Numbered from the stretch's first letter, positions 43,134-52,492 are shown. The stretch: DNA of 64,000 nucleotides from Streptomyces sp. CB00455 (GCF_001905445.1 NZ_LIVQ01000001.1:1240001-1304000); one strand, 5' to 3'. Program-made: numbers and translations. The notes: a model not told the origin generated them from the letters alone.

Positions 43134-43879
43134 TGAGCCGCACGCAGCAGAACGCGACCGCCGGACCGGCGGAAGAACCGGCGGAGGGGCCGCCCGGTGA
43201 ACCGGCGGGCGGCCGGCCGATCAGGGTGCTGATCGCGGACGACCAGCCGCTGGTGCGCCGCGGTCTGGCGCTCATCCTCGGGCCCGACCCGGCCTTCGAG
43301 GTGGTGGGCGAAGCCGGCGATGGGGCGCAGGCGGTGGACCTCGCGCACCGGCTTCGGCCCGACGTCGTCGTGATGGACATCCGGATGCCGGTGCTGGACG
43401 GGGTCGCCGCGACCGGCCGGCTGGCGCGCGAGCTGCCCGGGTGCCGGGTGCTGGCGCTGAGCACCTTCGACATGGACGAATACGTGGTGGCCGCACTGCG
43501 GGCGGGTGCCTTCGGGTTCCTGCCCAAGGACATCTCACCGGAGGAGCTGGTGGCCGCGGTGCGGGTGGTGCACACCGGGGAGGCCGCGGTCGCGCCCCGG
43601 CTGCTGACCCGGCTGATCTCCACGTACGTCCGGGCCCCGCAGCGTCCGCGCCCGCCGGTCGCGCGAGCGGGCGAGCTCACGCCGCGCGAGCTGGAGGTTT
43701 GGCGCCTGATGGCCTCGGGCTTCGACAACGCCGCGATCGCCCGGTCCATGGACATCAGCGTGTCGACCGTGAAGAACCACATCACCAGCGTCTTCGGCAA
43801 GCTGGGCGTGCGGGACCGTGCCCAGGCCGTCATCGCCGCGTACGAGACGGGCCTGGTCGAGGTCGGCGGCGGGGGGTAG
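43133..43879 (+). CDS. Response regulator, NarL/LuxR type
   Basis: 248 residues. After about 28 extra N-terminal residues comes a receiver domain with acidic pair in LIADDQPLVRRG, the phospho-accepting Asp in VVVMDIRMPVLDG (about residue 81), the Ser/Thr in ALSTFD and the Lys in FLPKDIS. A LuxR-type HTH closes the protein (about 185-243: LTPRELEVWRLMASG, STVKNHITSVFGKLGVRDRAQAV). Partner of the kinase encoded directly upstream; the nearest likely target is the divergent MMPL gene. Confidence 0.94.
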   Translation: MSRTQQNATAGPAEEPAEGPPGEPAGGRPIRVLIADDQPLVRRGLALILGPDPAFEVVGEAGDGAQAVDLAHRLRPDVVVMDIRMPVLDGVAATGRLARELPGCRVLALSTFDMDEYVVAALRAGAFGFLPKDISPEELVAAVRVVHTGEAAVAPRLLTRLISTYVRAPQRPRPPVARAGELTPRELEVWRLMASGFDNAAIARSMDISVSTVKNHITSVFGKLGVRDRAQAVIAAYETGLVEVGGGG

Positions 43880-43962
43880 CTGCCGTACCGCCGGGGCCGC
43901 GCCCCGCGGCACGCGCAGGCGGGACGCGCGACAGGACGGCAGGCCCGGCGGGAAGGCGGCGG

Positions 43963-45009
43963 TCAGCCGCGCGGCACGACCGTCCCCAGCACCTGGGGCA
44001 GCGGGTACCAGTCGGCGGAGACGATGGAGGCGTGCCGTCCGGCGAGGAGGGCGAGGCGGTCACGGGCCTGCGCCTCGGTCGGGTGCGTGGAGTCGATGGC
44101 CGGGGTGACGTTGTGGGCGTCGGTGGCGATCAGCAGGTAGTGGTTGCGGTCGTACCAGCCGGTGTCGACGGAGCCCGAGGCGTAGGTGCTCGCGTCCCCG
44201 TCGAAGACGACGAACCAGGGGCGCAGGGAGGCGTCGGCGTAGCGGACGCGCGGGTCGCCCGCCTCGGCCCGGTGCACGGCCGGGAAGGCGGCGGCCTGGC
44301 CGAGCCGGCCCTGGGCGGCGAGTGAGCGCAGGTGGGTGGCGTACTCCCGGTCGGTCCACAGAGTGTCAGAACTGTTGCCCTCCTCCAGGGTGCCGGGGAT
44401 CAGCTCCACGATGAACTTTCCGGCCAGGGCGGCGCGACTCGGCCATGCTCCGGCGCGGGCGGCGGTGTCGAGGTCGAGGCGGCCGGCGGCCAGCTCGCCG
44501 GGGCGGTAGACGGCGCCACCGAGCCCGGCGTTCAGCAGGGCGTCCAGCTCGGCCGGCCCGCGTCCGAGGTTGGCGGCGAATCCGTCCTTGAGTTCCAGTT
44601 TGAGGATGACGGGCCGGTGGCCGGGGTGGGCCTCGTGCCAGCTGCGGATGTCGGCAAGGCAGCCCGCCAGGTTCTGGTTGCGGGACTTGGTGCGCAGCTG
44701 GGCCGGGCTGGTGGCGTTCTCGCAGTTGTTGTCGTTGCCGAAGGGGTTGTCGTGGGAGACCCGCCAGGAGGTGCCGAAGAAGTTCGTCCACACGTCGAGT
44801 TCGAGCATGGCGGCGCCGGAGTCCAGCGCGTCGGCGAAGTAGGGGTACTTGGCCTTCTCGTAGGCGTTGTGCACGCCCACTCCGGTCGAGCCCGCGTAGG
44901 GCAGGCCGTCGGAGACACCCGCCGCGCCCGCGGGGGCCGTACCGAGCGCCAGGGCGACGGCCGCCGAAACCGCCGTCACCAGGCCCGCCATCCGGTTGCG
45001 CAATCTCAT
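43963..45009 (-). CDS. Secreted PI-PLC-like phosphodiesterase
   Basis: 348 residues with a signal peptide (MRLRNRMAGLVTAVSAAVAL, cleavage near AGAAG). The TIM-barrel motifs of the phosphatidylinositol-phospholipase C superfamily are visible: GVHNAYEKA with the first His, LELDVWTNFF with acidic metal ligands, RVSHDNPFG with the second His, and VILKLELKDG. This looks closest to the Ca2+-dependent PI-PLC branch. ATG at 45009 follows AGGAG at 9 bases; an earlier in-frame ATG would hide the signal peptide. Divergent from a serine protease gene 200 bases away. Substrate lipid unproven. Confidence 0.82.
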   Translation of the reverse strand: MRLRNRMAGLVTAVSAAVALALGTAPAGAAGVSDGLPYAGSTGVGVHNAYEKAKYPYFADALDSGAAMLELDVWTNFFGTSWRVSHDNPFGNDNNCENATSPAQLRTKSRNQNLAGCLADIRSWHEAHPGHRPVILKLELKDGFAANLGRGPAELDALLNAGLGGAVYRPGELAAGRLDLDTAARAGAWPSRAALAGKFIVELIPGTLEEGNSSDTLWTDREYATHLRSLAAQGRLGQAAAFPAVHRAEAGDPRVRYADASLRPWFVVFDGDASTYASGSVDTGWYDRNHYLLIATDAHNVTPAIDSTHPTEAQARDRLALLAGRHASIVSADWYPLPQVLGTVVPRG

Positions 45010-45209
45010 CCTGTCGGCTCCTGTCGGTCCTGTGGGGTTCAAGTCGCGCGCAGCGTAGGCGAGTTGGATGGACCACGGAAGACCGGGGAGTGTCGCGGAG
45101 GCGACCGGGGGCCGCTGTGAGAACGGACACGTCGGGTTTTCGGAACCCGGCCCCGTGCTCTCCCCCTCGAACGGAGAGTCGGACGCGTCTGCGGGGCGGG
45201 GAGTGCCAC

Positions 45210-46154
45210 ATGTTCACCAAGGTCAGCGGGCGGGTCGTACGGATCTGCGTGGTCCTCGCCGCCCTCGGCGTGCCGGCCGTCGCGGGCGGCACCTACCTCT
45301 GGGAGCTGCGCGGCATGGTGGCCCACCGTGCGGACGGGGACGCCGCCCAGGGCGTCTACCGGCAGGACCCCGAGCGCGCAGACCGGACGGCGGCCGCCGT
45401 GCTGGACGGCATCGCCCGTGAGGAACCGGACCCGCCGAAGGACGGCAGGGCCTTCGCCGACACCGGTCCGGCCGAGCGGTGGAGGTCCGGCGGCTGGCAG
45501 CCTTCCGAGCCGCTCCGGGCCCGGCCCGCGCCGGCCGAACCCGCCGTCGGGGCCCTCTTCTCGCCCGGTACCGACGGCGACCCCGACCACCACTGCTCGG
45601 CCGGTGTGGTGCACTCCCCCGGCGGCGACCTCGTCGCCACCGCCGCCCACTGCGTGTACTCGGGCGGCTTCCGCACGAACCTCGCCTTCGCCCCCGGCTA
45701 CCACGACGGCGTGGCACCGTACGGGGTCTGGGTGCCCACCCGCATCGACGTGGACCGCCGCTGGAGCGAGGACCAGGACCCCGATCACGACGTCGCCTTC
45801 ATCCGGCTGCGCCGCCCCGGCTACCCCGGTCAGCGGCTGGAGGACGTCACCGGGGGCCTGACGATCTCCTTCCGCCCCGAACTGCCCGCCCCGGCCCGGC
45901 TCGTGGGCTACCCGAACACCTCCGAGCAGCCGCTGGACTGCCGCAACACCGCCCGGGCCGCCGGCCCGGCGCAGCTGCGGTTCGACTGTGCGGACGTGCC
46001 CAACGGGACCAGTGGCGGACCGGTGCTGACGGACGGGCACACGCTGATCGGGCTGATCGGCGGCCGCGACGGCGGGGGTGACGACGAGACCTCGTACAGC
46101 AGCTACTTCGGCGACGACGTCCGGGTCCTGTACGAACGCGCCACGACGCCCTAG
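45210..46154 (+). CDS. Secreted/anchored trypsin-like serine protease
   Basis: 314 residues. N-terminal hydrophobic segment (about 8-28) serves as signal or anchor, then an acidic Pro-rich pro-region (30-110). The trypsin-fold catalytic triad is complete: His in ATAAHCVYSGG, Asp in DPDHDVAFIRL, Ser in NGTSGGPVL. Cys pairs are likely around DHHCS/AAHC and DCRN/FDCAD. ATG at 45210 with GGGGAG upstream; the frame opens earlier but those residues are not signal-like. Divergent from the PI-PLC-like gene. Confidence 0.88.
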   Translation: MFTKVSGRVVRICVVLAALGVPAVAGGTYLWELRGMVAHRADGDAAQGVYRQDPERADRTAAAVLDGIAREEPDPPKDGRAFADTGPAERWRSGGWQPSEPLRARPAPAEPAVGALFSPGTDGDPDHHCSAGVVHSPGGDLVATAAHCVYSGGFRTNLAFAPGYHDGVAPYGVWVPTRIDVDRRWSEDQDPDHDVAFIRLRRPGYPGQRLEDVTGGLTISFRPELPAPARLVGYPNTSEQPLDCRNTARAAGPAQLRFDCADVPNGTSGGPVLTDGHTLIGLIGGRDGGGDDETSYSSYFGDDVRVLYERATTP

Positions 46155-46257
46155 GTTGCGAGTTCTGCGGACGCATCCGGCAGTTCGGGCCGCGACGGCG
46201 GCGGCCTCGTCGCGGCGCTGTACCGACGGCGGCGCGGCGGCCCGGACATCCGGGGGA

Positions 46258-47208
46258 TCAGCGCGGCAGGGAGGCGTAGGAGACGCGGGTGAGCTGTTCG
46301 GAGGCCGCCCAGAGCCGTTCGCCCGCCGTGTCGTCCAGGGTCCACCTCGCCCGCCAGGACGGCGCGGGCGCGCCGCGCCAGCCGAGCCGGGGCCCCACGA
46401 ACGCGTCCGGCCGGACCCCCGGCGCGGTGGCCGCGTAGAGGGTGGGCAGCGCGCCGGAGGAAGCGGGCTGCGCGATGACCGTGTTGCCCAGTGCCATCAC
46501 CCGGGAGGCGAGTCCGCGGCCTTCCTGGCCGGCGGCTCCCGCGTGCAGGTTGGTGGACGCGTAGCCCGGGTGGGCGGCGGCCGCCACGATGGAGGAGCCG
46601 GCGGCCCCGAAGCGCCGGGCCAGCTCGTGCGTGAAGAGCAGGTTGGCCGTTTTGGAACGGCCGTAGGCGACCCAGCGCCGGTAGCCGGGCTCGGCGCTGA
46701 GGGCGCCCGGGTCGTCGAGGTCGCCGGGGACCAGCTTTCCGAGGACGTGGAAACCGCTGGAGACGTTCACGATCCGGGCCCCAGGGGCGGCTGCCCTCAG
46801 CCTGGGCAGCAGCAGCCCGGTCAGCGCGAAGTGCCCCAGGTGGTTGACCCCGAACTGGGTCTCGAAACCGTCGGCGGTCCGCCCGTACGGCAGCGCCATC
46901 ACACCGGCGTTGTTGACCAGCAGGTCCAGGGAGGCGTGACGCTGCCCGTACCCCTTCGCGAACTCCCGCACCGACGCCAGGTCGGCCAGGTCCAGGGCCG
47001 CGAACTCCACCTCTGCGCCCGGCACTTCGGAGCGCATCCGGACCTGGGCCGCCCGTCCGCGCGCGGCGCTGCGACAGGCCAGCACCACCCTCGCCCCGCG
47101 CCGTGCGAGTTCGCGGGCGGCGACGTAGCCGATCCCGCTGTTGGCCCCGGTGACGACGGCGGTCCGGCCGCTCTGGTCGGGGATGTTCGTGGCGTTCCAG
47201 CCGGGCAT
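46258..47208 (-). CDS. Short-chain dehydrogenase/reductase (retinol dehydrogenase-like)
   Basis: 316 residues. The cofactor motif is TGANSGIGYVAARELARRG, followed by NNAGVMA, VNVSSGFH, the catalytic YGRSK and HPGYASTNL. It belongs to the classical SDRs most like retinol/protochlorophyllide dehydrogenase-type proteins; NADP preference is suggested by the Arg after strand 2 (LACRSAARG). ATG at 47208 has GAGGGAG at 6 bases. Read against the cobalamin genes and probably unrelated to them. Substrate unknown. Confidence 0.88.
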   Translation of the reverse strand: MPGWNATNIPDQSGRTAVVTGANSGIGYVAARELARRGARVVLACRSAARGRAAQVRMRSEVPGAEVEFAALDLADLASVREFAKGYGQRHASLDLLVNNAGVMALPYGRTADGFETQFGVNHLGHFALTGLLLPRLRAAAPGARIVNVSSGFHVLGKLVPGDLDDPGALSAEPGYRRWVAYGRSKTANLLFTHELARRFGAAGSSIVAAAAHPGYASTNLHAGAAGQEGRGLASRVMALGNTVIAQPASSGALPTLYAATAPGVRPDAFVGPRLGWRGAPAPSWRARWTLDDTAGERLWAASEQLTRVSYASLPR

Positions 47209-47341
47209 GGCAGCTCCCTCGCGAACGGTGGGTGACCGAGCGTAGACCTCCCGGGGCCAGGGGCGGCAGCGGGGGCCGCAGGGGCAGGCCAGTAGGCTGC
47301 GGGTCCGCCCCTTGTCCCTTCCCGTTCCGAGGTACCGCGCA

Positions 47342-48715
47342 GTGAGCTCCGCACCGCCCCCCATGCCCGTGACGGTCGTCGGCCTCGGCGCCGACGGCTG
47401 GGCCGGGCTCACCGCCGCCGCGCGGTCCGCGCTGACCTCCGCCGAGGTGCTGATCGGCGGGCCGCGCCAACTGGACCTGCTGCCCCCCGCCGAGTGCGCC
47501 GGTGAGCGGGTCGCCTGGCCGAGCCCCCTGCGGCCGGCCGTGCCGAAGCTGATCGCCGGGCACGCGGGCCGCCGGATCGCGGTGCTCGCCAGCGGCGACC
47601 CGATGTTCTACGGGATCGGCCGAGCCCTCGCCGAGGAGCTGGGCGCCGGGGCGCTGTGCGTCCACCCCCACCCCTCCTCCGTCTCCTACGCCTGCGCCCG
47701 TCTGGGCTGGCCGGTGGAGGACACCGAGGTCCTGACGGTCGTCGGCCGGCCGGTGGAGCGGATCGCCGCGGCGCTGTACGAGGGCCGGCGGGTGCTGGTG
47801 CTGAGCGCCGGGGCCGGCTCCCCGGGCGAGATCGCCGCCCTGCTGCGCGACCGGGGCTTCGGTCCCAGCCGGATCCGGGTGCTGGAGCAGCTCGGCTCGG
47901 AGCGGGAGGACGCGTACGAGGGCCTCGCCGAGAGCTGGGACCGGGCGCCGGGCGACCCGCTGAACGTGGTGGCCGTGGAGTGCCGCCGTGATCCCGCCCA
48001 CCCGGCGCCCCGGCTCGGTGCGACCCCCGGCCTGCCGGACGCCGCGTACGAGCACGACGGACAGCTCACCAAGCGCCGCGTCCGGGCCGCGACCCTGTGC
48101 GCGCTGGCCCCGGCCCCCGGTGAGCTGCTGTGGGACGTCGGTGGCGGCTCCGGTTCCATCGGCATCGAGTGGATGCGGACGCACCCCTCGTGCCGGGCGG
48201 TGGCCGTGGAGCGCGTACCGGAGCGGGCGGAGCGGATCGCCCGCAACGCGGCGGCGCTCGGTGTGCCCGGGCTGCGCGTGGTGGTGGGCGCGGCGCCCGA
48301 CGCGCTCATCGGCCTGCCGGCCCCCGATGCCGTGTTCATCGGCGGCGGGCTGACCGCGCCGGGGCTGCTGGATACGGCCTGGGCGGCGCTGGCCCCCGGC
48401 GGCCGGCTCGTGGTCAACACCGTCACCCTGGAGTCGGAGGCGGTCCTCACCGACCGCTACCGGCGCCACGGCGGCGAACTGGTCAAGCTCTCGGTGGCCC
48501 GCGCGGTACCGGTCGGCGGCTTCACGGGCTGGCGGCAGGCGATGCCGGTCACCCAGTGGTCGGTGACGAAGCCGGCGGCGCAGGACGGGGAGGACGCCGC
48601 ACCCACGAAGCGCGCAGAGCCCGCGGAGTCCGCGGACACCGCGGAGCCGACGGAGCCGACGAAGCCCACGGGGCCGACGACGGCCCAGGACAACGAGGAG
48701 AAGGATCAGCCATGA
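47342..48715 (+). CDS. cobL: Precorrin-6Y C5,15-methyltransferase (decarboxylating), CbiE-CbiT fusion
   Basis: 457 residues. The N-terminal half is the CbiE-type methyltransferase (VTVVGLGADGW, ASGDPMFYGIGRAL, HPHPSSVSYACARLGW). The C-terminal half is the CbiT-type SAM domain (LLWDVGGGSGSIGIEWMR, GGGLTAPG). The enzyme methylates C5 and C15 and removes the acetate carboxyl at C12. The last about 40 residues are a Thr/Pro/Glu/Lys-rich tail not needed for the fold. GTG at 47342 is preceded by CGAGG; an ATG 7 codons later is possible. First of a cobL-cobM-cobK run with 4- and 11-base overlaps. Confidence 0.93.
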   Translation: MSSAPPPMPVTVVGLGADGWAGLTAAARSALTSAEVLIGGPRQLDLLPPAECAGERVAWPSPLRPAVPKLIAGHAGRRIAVLASGDPMFYGIGRALAEELGAGALCVHPHPSSVSYACARLGWPVEDTEVLTVVGRPVERIAAALYEGRRVLVLSAGAGSPGEIAALLRDRGFGPSRIRVLEQLGSEREDAYEGLAESWDRAPGDPLNVVAVECRRDPAHPAPRLGATPGLPDAAYEHDGQLTKRRVRAATLCALAPAPGELLWDVGGGSGSIGIEWMRTHPSCRAVAVERVPERAERIARNAAALGVPGLRVVVGAAPDALIGLPAPDAVFIGGGLTAPGLLDTAWAALAPGGRLVVNTVTLESEAVLTDRYRRHGGELVKLSVARAVPVGGFTGWRQAMPVTQWSVTKPAAQDGEDAAPTKRAEPAESADTAEPTEPTKPTGPTTAQDNEEKDQP

Positions 48716-49461
48716 CCGTGTACTTCATCGGTGCGGGCCCCGGCGCCGCCGACCTGATCACGGTGCGCGGTGCCCGGACCCTGGCCGCCGCCCCGGTCTG
48801 CCTGTACGCGGGCAGCCTCGTCCCGCGCGAGCTGCTGGCCGAGTGCCCGCCGCACGCGCGGCTGGTCGACACCTCGCGGCTGAACCTGGACGAGATCATC
48901 GCCGAGTGCGTACGGGCGCACGAGCAGGGCCACGACGTGGCGCGGCTGCACTCCGGAGACCCGTCGGTCTTCAGCGCCGTCGCGGAGCAGATGCGGCGGC
49001 TCGACGCGGCGGGCATCGACTACGAGGTCGTCCCGGGGGTACCGGCTTTCGCCGCGGCGGCGGCGGCGCTGAAGCGGGAGCTGACCGTCCCCACCGTCGG
49101 CCAGACGGTGATCCTGACCCGCATCGCCCAGCAGGCCACCCCGATGCCGCCCGGCGAGGACCTGGCGACCCTGGGCCGCAGCGGCGCGCTGCTGGTCCTG
49201 CACCTGGCCACCCGGTACGTGGACCGCGTCGTCGCCGAACTGCTGCCGCACTACGGCGCCGAGTGCCCGGTGGCGGTGGTGGCGATGGCCAGCCGGCCCG
49301 ACGAGCTGATCCTGCGCGGCACCCTGGCCGACATCGCGGGCCAGGTCAAGGAGGCGGGCCTGGTCCGTACCGCGGTCATCATGGTGGGCCGCACGCTGGG
49401 CGCGGAGCAGTTCCGCGACAGTCACCTGTACTCCCCCGAGCGCGACCGGCATGTCTGCTGA
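48712..49461 (+). CDS. cobM: Precorrin-4 C11-methyltransferase
   Basis: 249 residues, one SAM-dependent uroporphyrinogen-methyltransferase-like domain. Motifs: VYFIGAGPGAADLITVRG, CLYAGSLVPRELL, LHSGDPSVFSAVAEQM and VVPGVPAFAAAAAAL. It methylates C11 of the corrin precursor with SAM. The start ATG overlaps the cobL stop (ATGA) and a purine-rich site (GAGGAGAAGG) lies just upstream; cobK starts inside its last codons. The internal order agrees with other actinomycete cob clusters. Confidence 0.95.
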   Translation: MTVYFIGAGPGAADLITVRGARTLAAAPVCLYAGSLVPRELLAECPPHARLVDTSRLNLDEIIAECVRAHEQGHDVARLHSGDPSVFSAVAEQMRRLDAAGIDYEVVPGVPAFAAAAAALKRELTVPTVGQTVILTRIAQQATPMPPGEDLATLGRSGALLVLHLATRYVDRVVAELLPHYGAECPVAVVAMASRPDELILRGTLADIAGQVKEAGLVRTAVIMVGRTLGAEQFRDSHLYSPERDRHVC

Positions 49462-50227
49462 GTCCGGTCCCCGCCCCGGGAGCCACGTCCTGATCCTGGG
49501 GGGCACGACGGAGGCCCGGCAGCTCGCGCAGTCGCTGGCGGCCGAGCCCTCGTACCGGGTGACCTCCTCGCTCGCCGGCCGGGTCGCCTCGCCCGTGCTC
49601 CCGCCGGGCGGGACCCGCGTCGGAGGCTTCGGCGGCGCCGCGGGTCTCGCGGGCTGGATCGCCTGCAACGACGTCACCCACGTCGTCGACGCCACCCACC
49701 CCTTCGCAGAGCGGATGAGCTTCAACGCCGCCGGGGCGCGGGCCCTGACCGGTGTCCCCCTGCTGGCACTGCGCCGCCCCGGCTGGACGCCGCGGCCGGG
49801 CGACGCGTGGACCTTCGCGGACGGTCTGGAGGAAGCGGCCCGCCTGCTCCCCGATCTCGGCTCGCGGGCGTTCCTGACCACCGGCCGGACGGGCCTGCAC
49901 ACCTTCGCACACCTCACCGGGACCTGGTTCCTGGTGCGCTCGGTGGACCCCCCGGCCGCCCCGGCGCCGCCGCACCTGGAAGTCCTGCTGGCCCGCGGCC
50001 CGTTCACCCTCGCCGACGAGCGTGCGCTGCTGGCCCGCCACCGGATCGACCTCCTGGTCACCAAGGACAGCGGCGGCACGGCCACCGCGCCCAAGCTCAC
50101 GGCCGCCCGCGAGGCGGGGGTCCCGGTGCTGGTCGTACGCCGCCCCCCGGTTCCGCAGGGCGTGCCGGAGGCCGCCACGGTGGCCGCGGCGCTGCGATGG
50201 CTCGGCGCCACCGGGCCCGCGCGGTAG
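49451..50227 (+). CDS. cobK: Precorrin-6A reductase
   Basis: 258 residues of the CobK/CbiJ family. N-terminal VLILGGTTEARQLAQSLA is the dinucleotide-binding loop; VVDATHPFAERMSFNA and LVTKDSGGTATAPKL are family signatures. Reduces precorrin-6A to precorrin-6B (dihydro form) with NADPH. Overlaps cobM by 11 bases. Last of the plus-strand trio; a G+C-rich hairpin follows before the converging cobIJ gene. Confidence 0.93.
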   Translation: MSAESGPRPGSHVLILGGTTEARQLAQSLAAEPSYRVTSSLAGRVASPVLPPGGTRVGGFGGAAGLAGWIACNDVTHVVDATHPFAERMSFNAAGARALTGVPLLALRRPGWTPRPGDAWTFADGLEEAARLLPDLGSRAFLTTGRTGLHTFAHLTGTWFLVRSVDPPAAPAPPHLEVLLARGPFTLADERALLARHRIDLLVTKDSGGTATAPKLTAAREAGVPVLVVRRPPVPQGVPEAATVAAALRWLGATGPAR

Positions 50228-50263
50228 GCCCGGCAGGCCCGGCAGGCCCGGTCAACGCGTCAC

Positions 50264-50304
50264 GGGGCCGGGGCCGGGGGCGCCCGCCCCACGTCCCCGG
50301 CCCC
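50264..50304. terminator. Bidirectional terminator between cobK and cobIJ
   Basis: Ten-base arms GGGGCCGGGG (50264-50273) and CCCCGGCCCC (50295-50304) around a loop that can itself pair (GGGCGCCC). It lies between the stops of two converging genes. Upstream, GGCAGGCCC is iterated (50231-50250). Confidence 0.65.
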
Positions 50305-50348
50305 GCTTCCCCGGCACCCGCCTCACGCGGTCGGGGTCACCGTCCCGG

Positions 50349-51848
50349 TCACGGGTAGCGGCGCGGCGTCCACGTGATCCGCGAGCCGTCCGCCCGTTCG
50401 GTGACCCGGGTCTGCGAGGAGCCGATCAGCAGGAGCGTGCGCATGTCCACCTCGGAGGGGTCCAGTTCGGCGAGCGTGAGCGTCCGCACCGACTGCCCAG
50501 GCCCGCCCACGTCGCGCGCGACGACCACCGGGGTCCCGGGCGAGCGCAGTTGCAGCAGCAGCTCGCGGGCCTGCGCCACCTGCCAGGTCCGGCTGCGCGA
50601 GCCGGGGTTGTACAGCGCGAGGACCAGGTCCGCCGCGGCGGCGGCCCGCAGCCGCTCCGCGATGACCTCCCAGGGCTTGAGCCGGTCCGAGAGGGAGATC
50701 GTCGCGTAGTCGTGGCCCAGCGGCGCGCCCGCCGCGGCGGCCGCCGCGTTGGCCGCGGTCACGCCCGGCAGGACCCGTACGGGCACGTCCTTGTACTCGG
50801 GCTGTCCGGCGACCTCCAGGACCGCGGTGGCCATGGCGAAGACCCCGGGGTCACCGCCGGACACCACGGCCACCCGGTGCCCGCGCCGGGCGAGGTCGAG
50901 GGCGAACTCGGCCCGCTCCGACTCCACCTTGTTGTCGGAGCCGTGCCGGATCTGGCCGGGCCTGACGGGCACCCGGTCCAGGTAGGTGGTGTAGCCGACG
51001 AGCACCTCCGCGTCGGCCAGCGCGCGCCGGGTCTCGGGGGTGAGCCACAGGGGGCCGGCCGGTCCGGTGCCGACGACGGCGACCTGTCCGGGGCCGGACG
51101 GCACACTGCCCGGGTTCCCGATGCGGCTGGGGACGACGGCGACGGCGAAGTACGGCACGGATCCCGGGTCCGTGTCGGCGAGGGCGCCGGTGCGCTCCCC
51201 GGCCATGGTGGCGCGCTCGACGTAGCGGGCCTCGGCGAGCCGGCCGCTCTTCTCCATCGCCGCGCGCACGGCGGGGAAGGTCCGGCCGAGTTTCATCACG
51301 ACCGCCGAGTCGGTGGCGGCCAGGCGCGCGGTGAGCTCGTCCTCGGGCAGGGTGCCGGGGAGGATCGTCAGGACCTCCTCGCCCTCCACGAGCGGCGTGC
51401 CCAGCCGGGCGGCGGCGGCGCTGACGGAGGTGACGCCGGGGACCACCTCCGTCTCGTACCGGTCCGCGAGCCGCTTGTGCATGTGCATGTACGAGCTGTA
51501 GAAGAGCGGATCGCCCTCCGCCAGCACGGCGACGGTCCGTCCGGCGTCCAGGTGGGCGGCGAGACGGGCGGCGGCGGACTCGTAGAACTCCTCCATCGCC
51601 CCCTGGTAGCCGCCGGGGTGGTCGGTGGTCTCGGTGGTGACCGGGTAGACCAGCGGCTCTTCGACGTGGTCGGCGCGCAGGTGCTTCGCGGCGATCGAGC
51701 GGGCGATGGACCGGCCGTGGCGGGCGCTGTGGTAGGCCACGACGTCGGCTTCGGCGATCACCTCGACCGCGCGCAGGGTCATCAGGGACGGGTCGCCGGG
51801 CCCGAGCCCGACGCCGTAGAGGCGCCCCTTGGTCTCGGCGGCGCTCAT
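50349..51848 (-). CDS. cobIJ: Fused precorrin-2 C20-methyltransferase and precorrin-3B C17-methyltransferase
   Basis: 499 residues with two methyltransferase domains. The CobI half spans about 1-240 (YGVGLGPGDPSLMTLRAVE, AEGDPLFYSSYMHMH, VVPGVTSVSAAAARLG). The CobJ half spans about 255-495 (VAVVGTGPAGPLWLT, YTTYLD, VVSGGDPGVFAMA, VLPGVTAANAAAAAAGAP). Both halves keep the SAM-site motifs. The fusion is common in actinobacteria. It follows cobH with a 4-base overlap and ends at the bidirectional hairpin. Both reactions flank the CobG step encoded two genes upstream. Confidence 0.94.
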   Translation of the reverse strand: MSAAETKGRLYGVGLGPGDPSLMTLRAVEVIAEADVVAYHSARHGRSIARSIAAKHLRADHVEEPLVYPVTTETTDHPGGYQGAMEEFYESAAARLAAHLDAGRTVAVLAEGDPLFYSSYMHMHKRLADRYETEVVPGVTSVSAAAARLGTPLVEGEEVLTILPGTLPEDELTARLAATDSAVVMKLGRTFPAVRAAMEKSGRLAEARYVERATMAGERTGALADTDPGSVPYFAVAVVPSRIGNPGSVPSGPGQVAVVGTGPAGPLWLTPETRRALADAEVLVGYTTYLDRVPVRPGQIRHGSDNKVESERAEFALDLARRGHRVAVVSGGDPGVFAMATAVLEVAGQPEYKDVPVRVLPGVTAANAAAAAAGAPLGHDYATISLSDRLKPWEVIAERLRAAAAADLVLALYNPGSRSRTWQVAQARELLLQLRSPGTPVVVARDVGGPGQSVRTLTLAELDPSEVDMRTLLLIGSSQTRVTERADGSRITWTPRRYP

Positions 51849-52492
51849 TCGGCCACGCTCGCGATGGCGTTCACGGCGGCCGCGGCGATGGCGCTGCCGC
51901 CGCGCCGGCCGCGCACGATCAGGTGGTCGAGCGCGGACGGGTGCGCGGCGAGCGCGTCCTTGGATTCGGCGGCGCCGATGAAGCCGACGGGCACTCCGAT
52001 GACGGCGGCGGGGCGCGGGGCGCCCTCCTCGATCATCTCCAGCAGCCGGAACAGCGCGGTGGGGGCGTTGCCGACGGCGATCACCGAGCCTTCCAGCAGG
52101 CCGCGGTCACGCCACAGTTCGAGGGCGGCGGCGCTGCGGGTGGTGCCCGTCTTCGCGGCCAGCCCCGGTACGGCCGGGTCGGAGAGCGTGCAGATCACCT
52201 CGTTGCCGGCGGGAAGCCGCTTGCGGGTGACGCCGCTGGCGACCATCTGCACGTCGCACAGGATCGGCGCGCCCGCCTCCAGGGCGGCGCGGGCCCGCAG
52301 CACCACCTCGGGCGTGTACCCGAGGTCCTGCGGGAGGTCGGTCATCCCGCAGGCGTGAATCATGCGCACCGCGACCTGGGCGACCGAGACGGGCAGCCCG
52401 GAGAGGTCCGCCTCGGCGCGGATCGTGGCAAAGGACTGGCGGTAGATCGCGGCGCCGTCCTTCTCGTACTCGAACACTGTGTACTCGCTCAT
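51845..52492 (-). CDS. cobH: Precorrin-8X methylmutase
   Basis: 215 residues, standard CobH/CbiC size. It moves the methyl group from C11 to C12 to form hydrogenobyrinate. The catalytic His lies in VAVRMIHACGMTDLP (about residue 46). Others: CDVQMVASGVTRKRLP and GNAPTALFRLLEMI, then VGFIGAAESKDAL. Start and stop overlap neighbours by 4 bases (ATGA), so cobG-cobH-cobIJ form one coupled operon. Confidence 0.95.
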   Translation of the reverse strand: MSEYTVFEYEKDGAAIYRQSFATIRAEADLSGLPVSVAQVAVRMIHACGMTDLPQDLGYTPEVVLRARAALEAGAPILCDVQMVASGVTRKRLPAGNEVICTLSDPAVPGLAAKTGTTRSAAALELWRDRGLLEGSVIAVGNAPTALFRLLEMIEEGAPRPAAVIGVPVGFIGAAESKDALAAHPSALDHLIVRGRRGGSAIAAAAVNAIASVAE

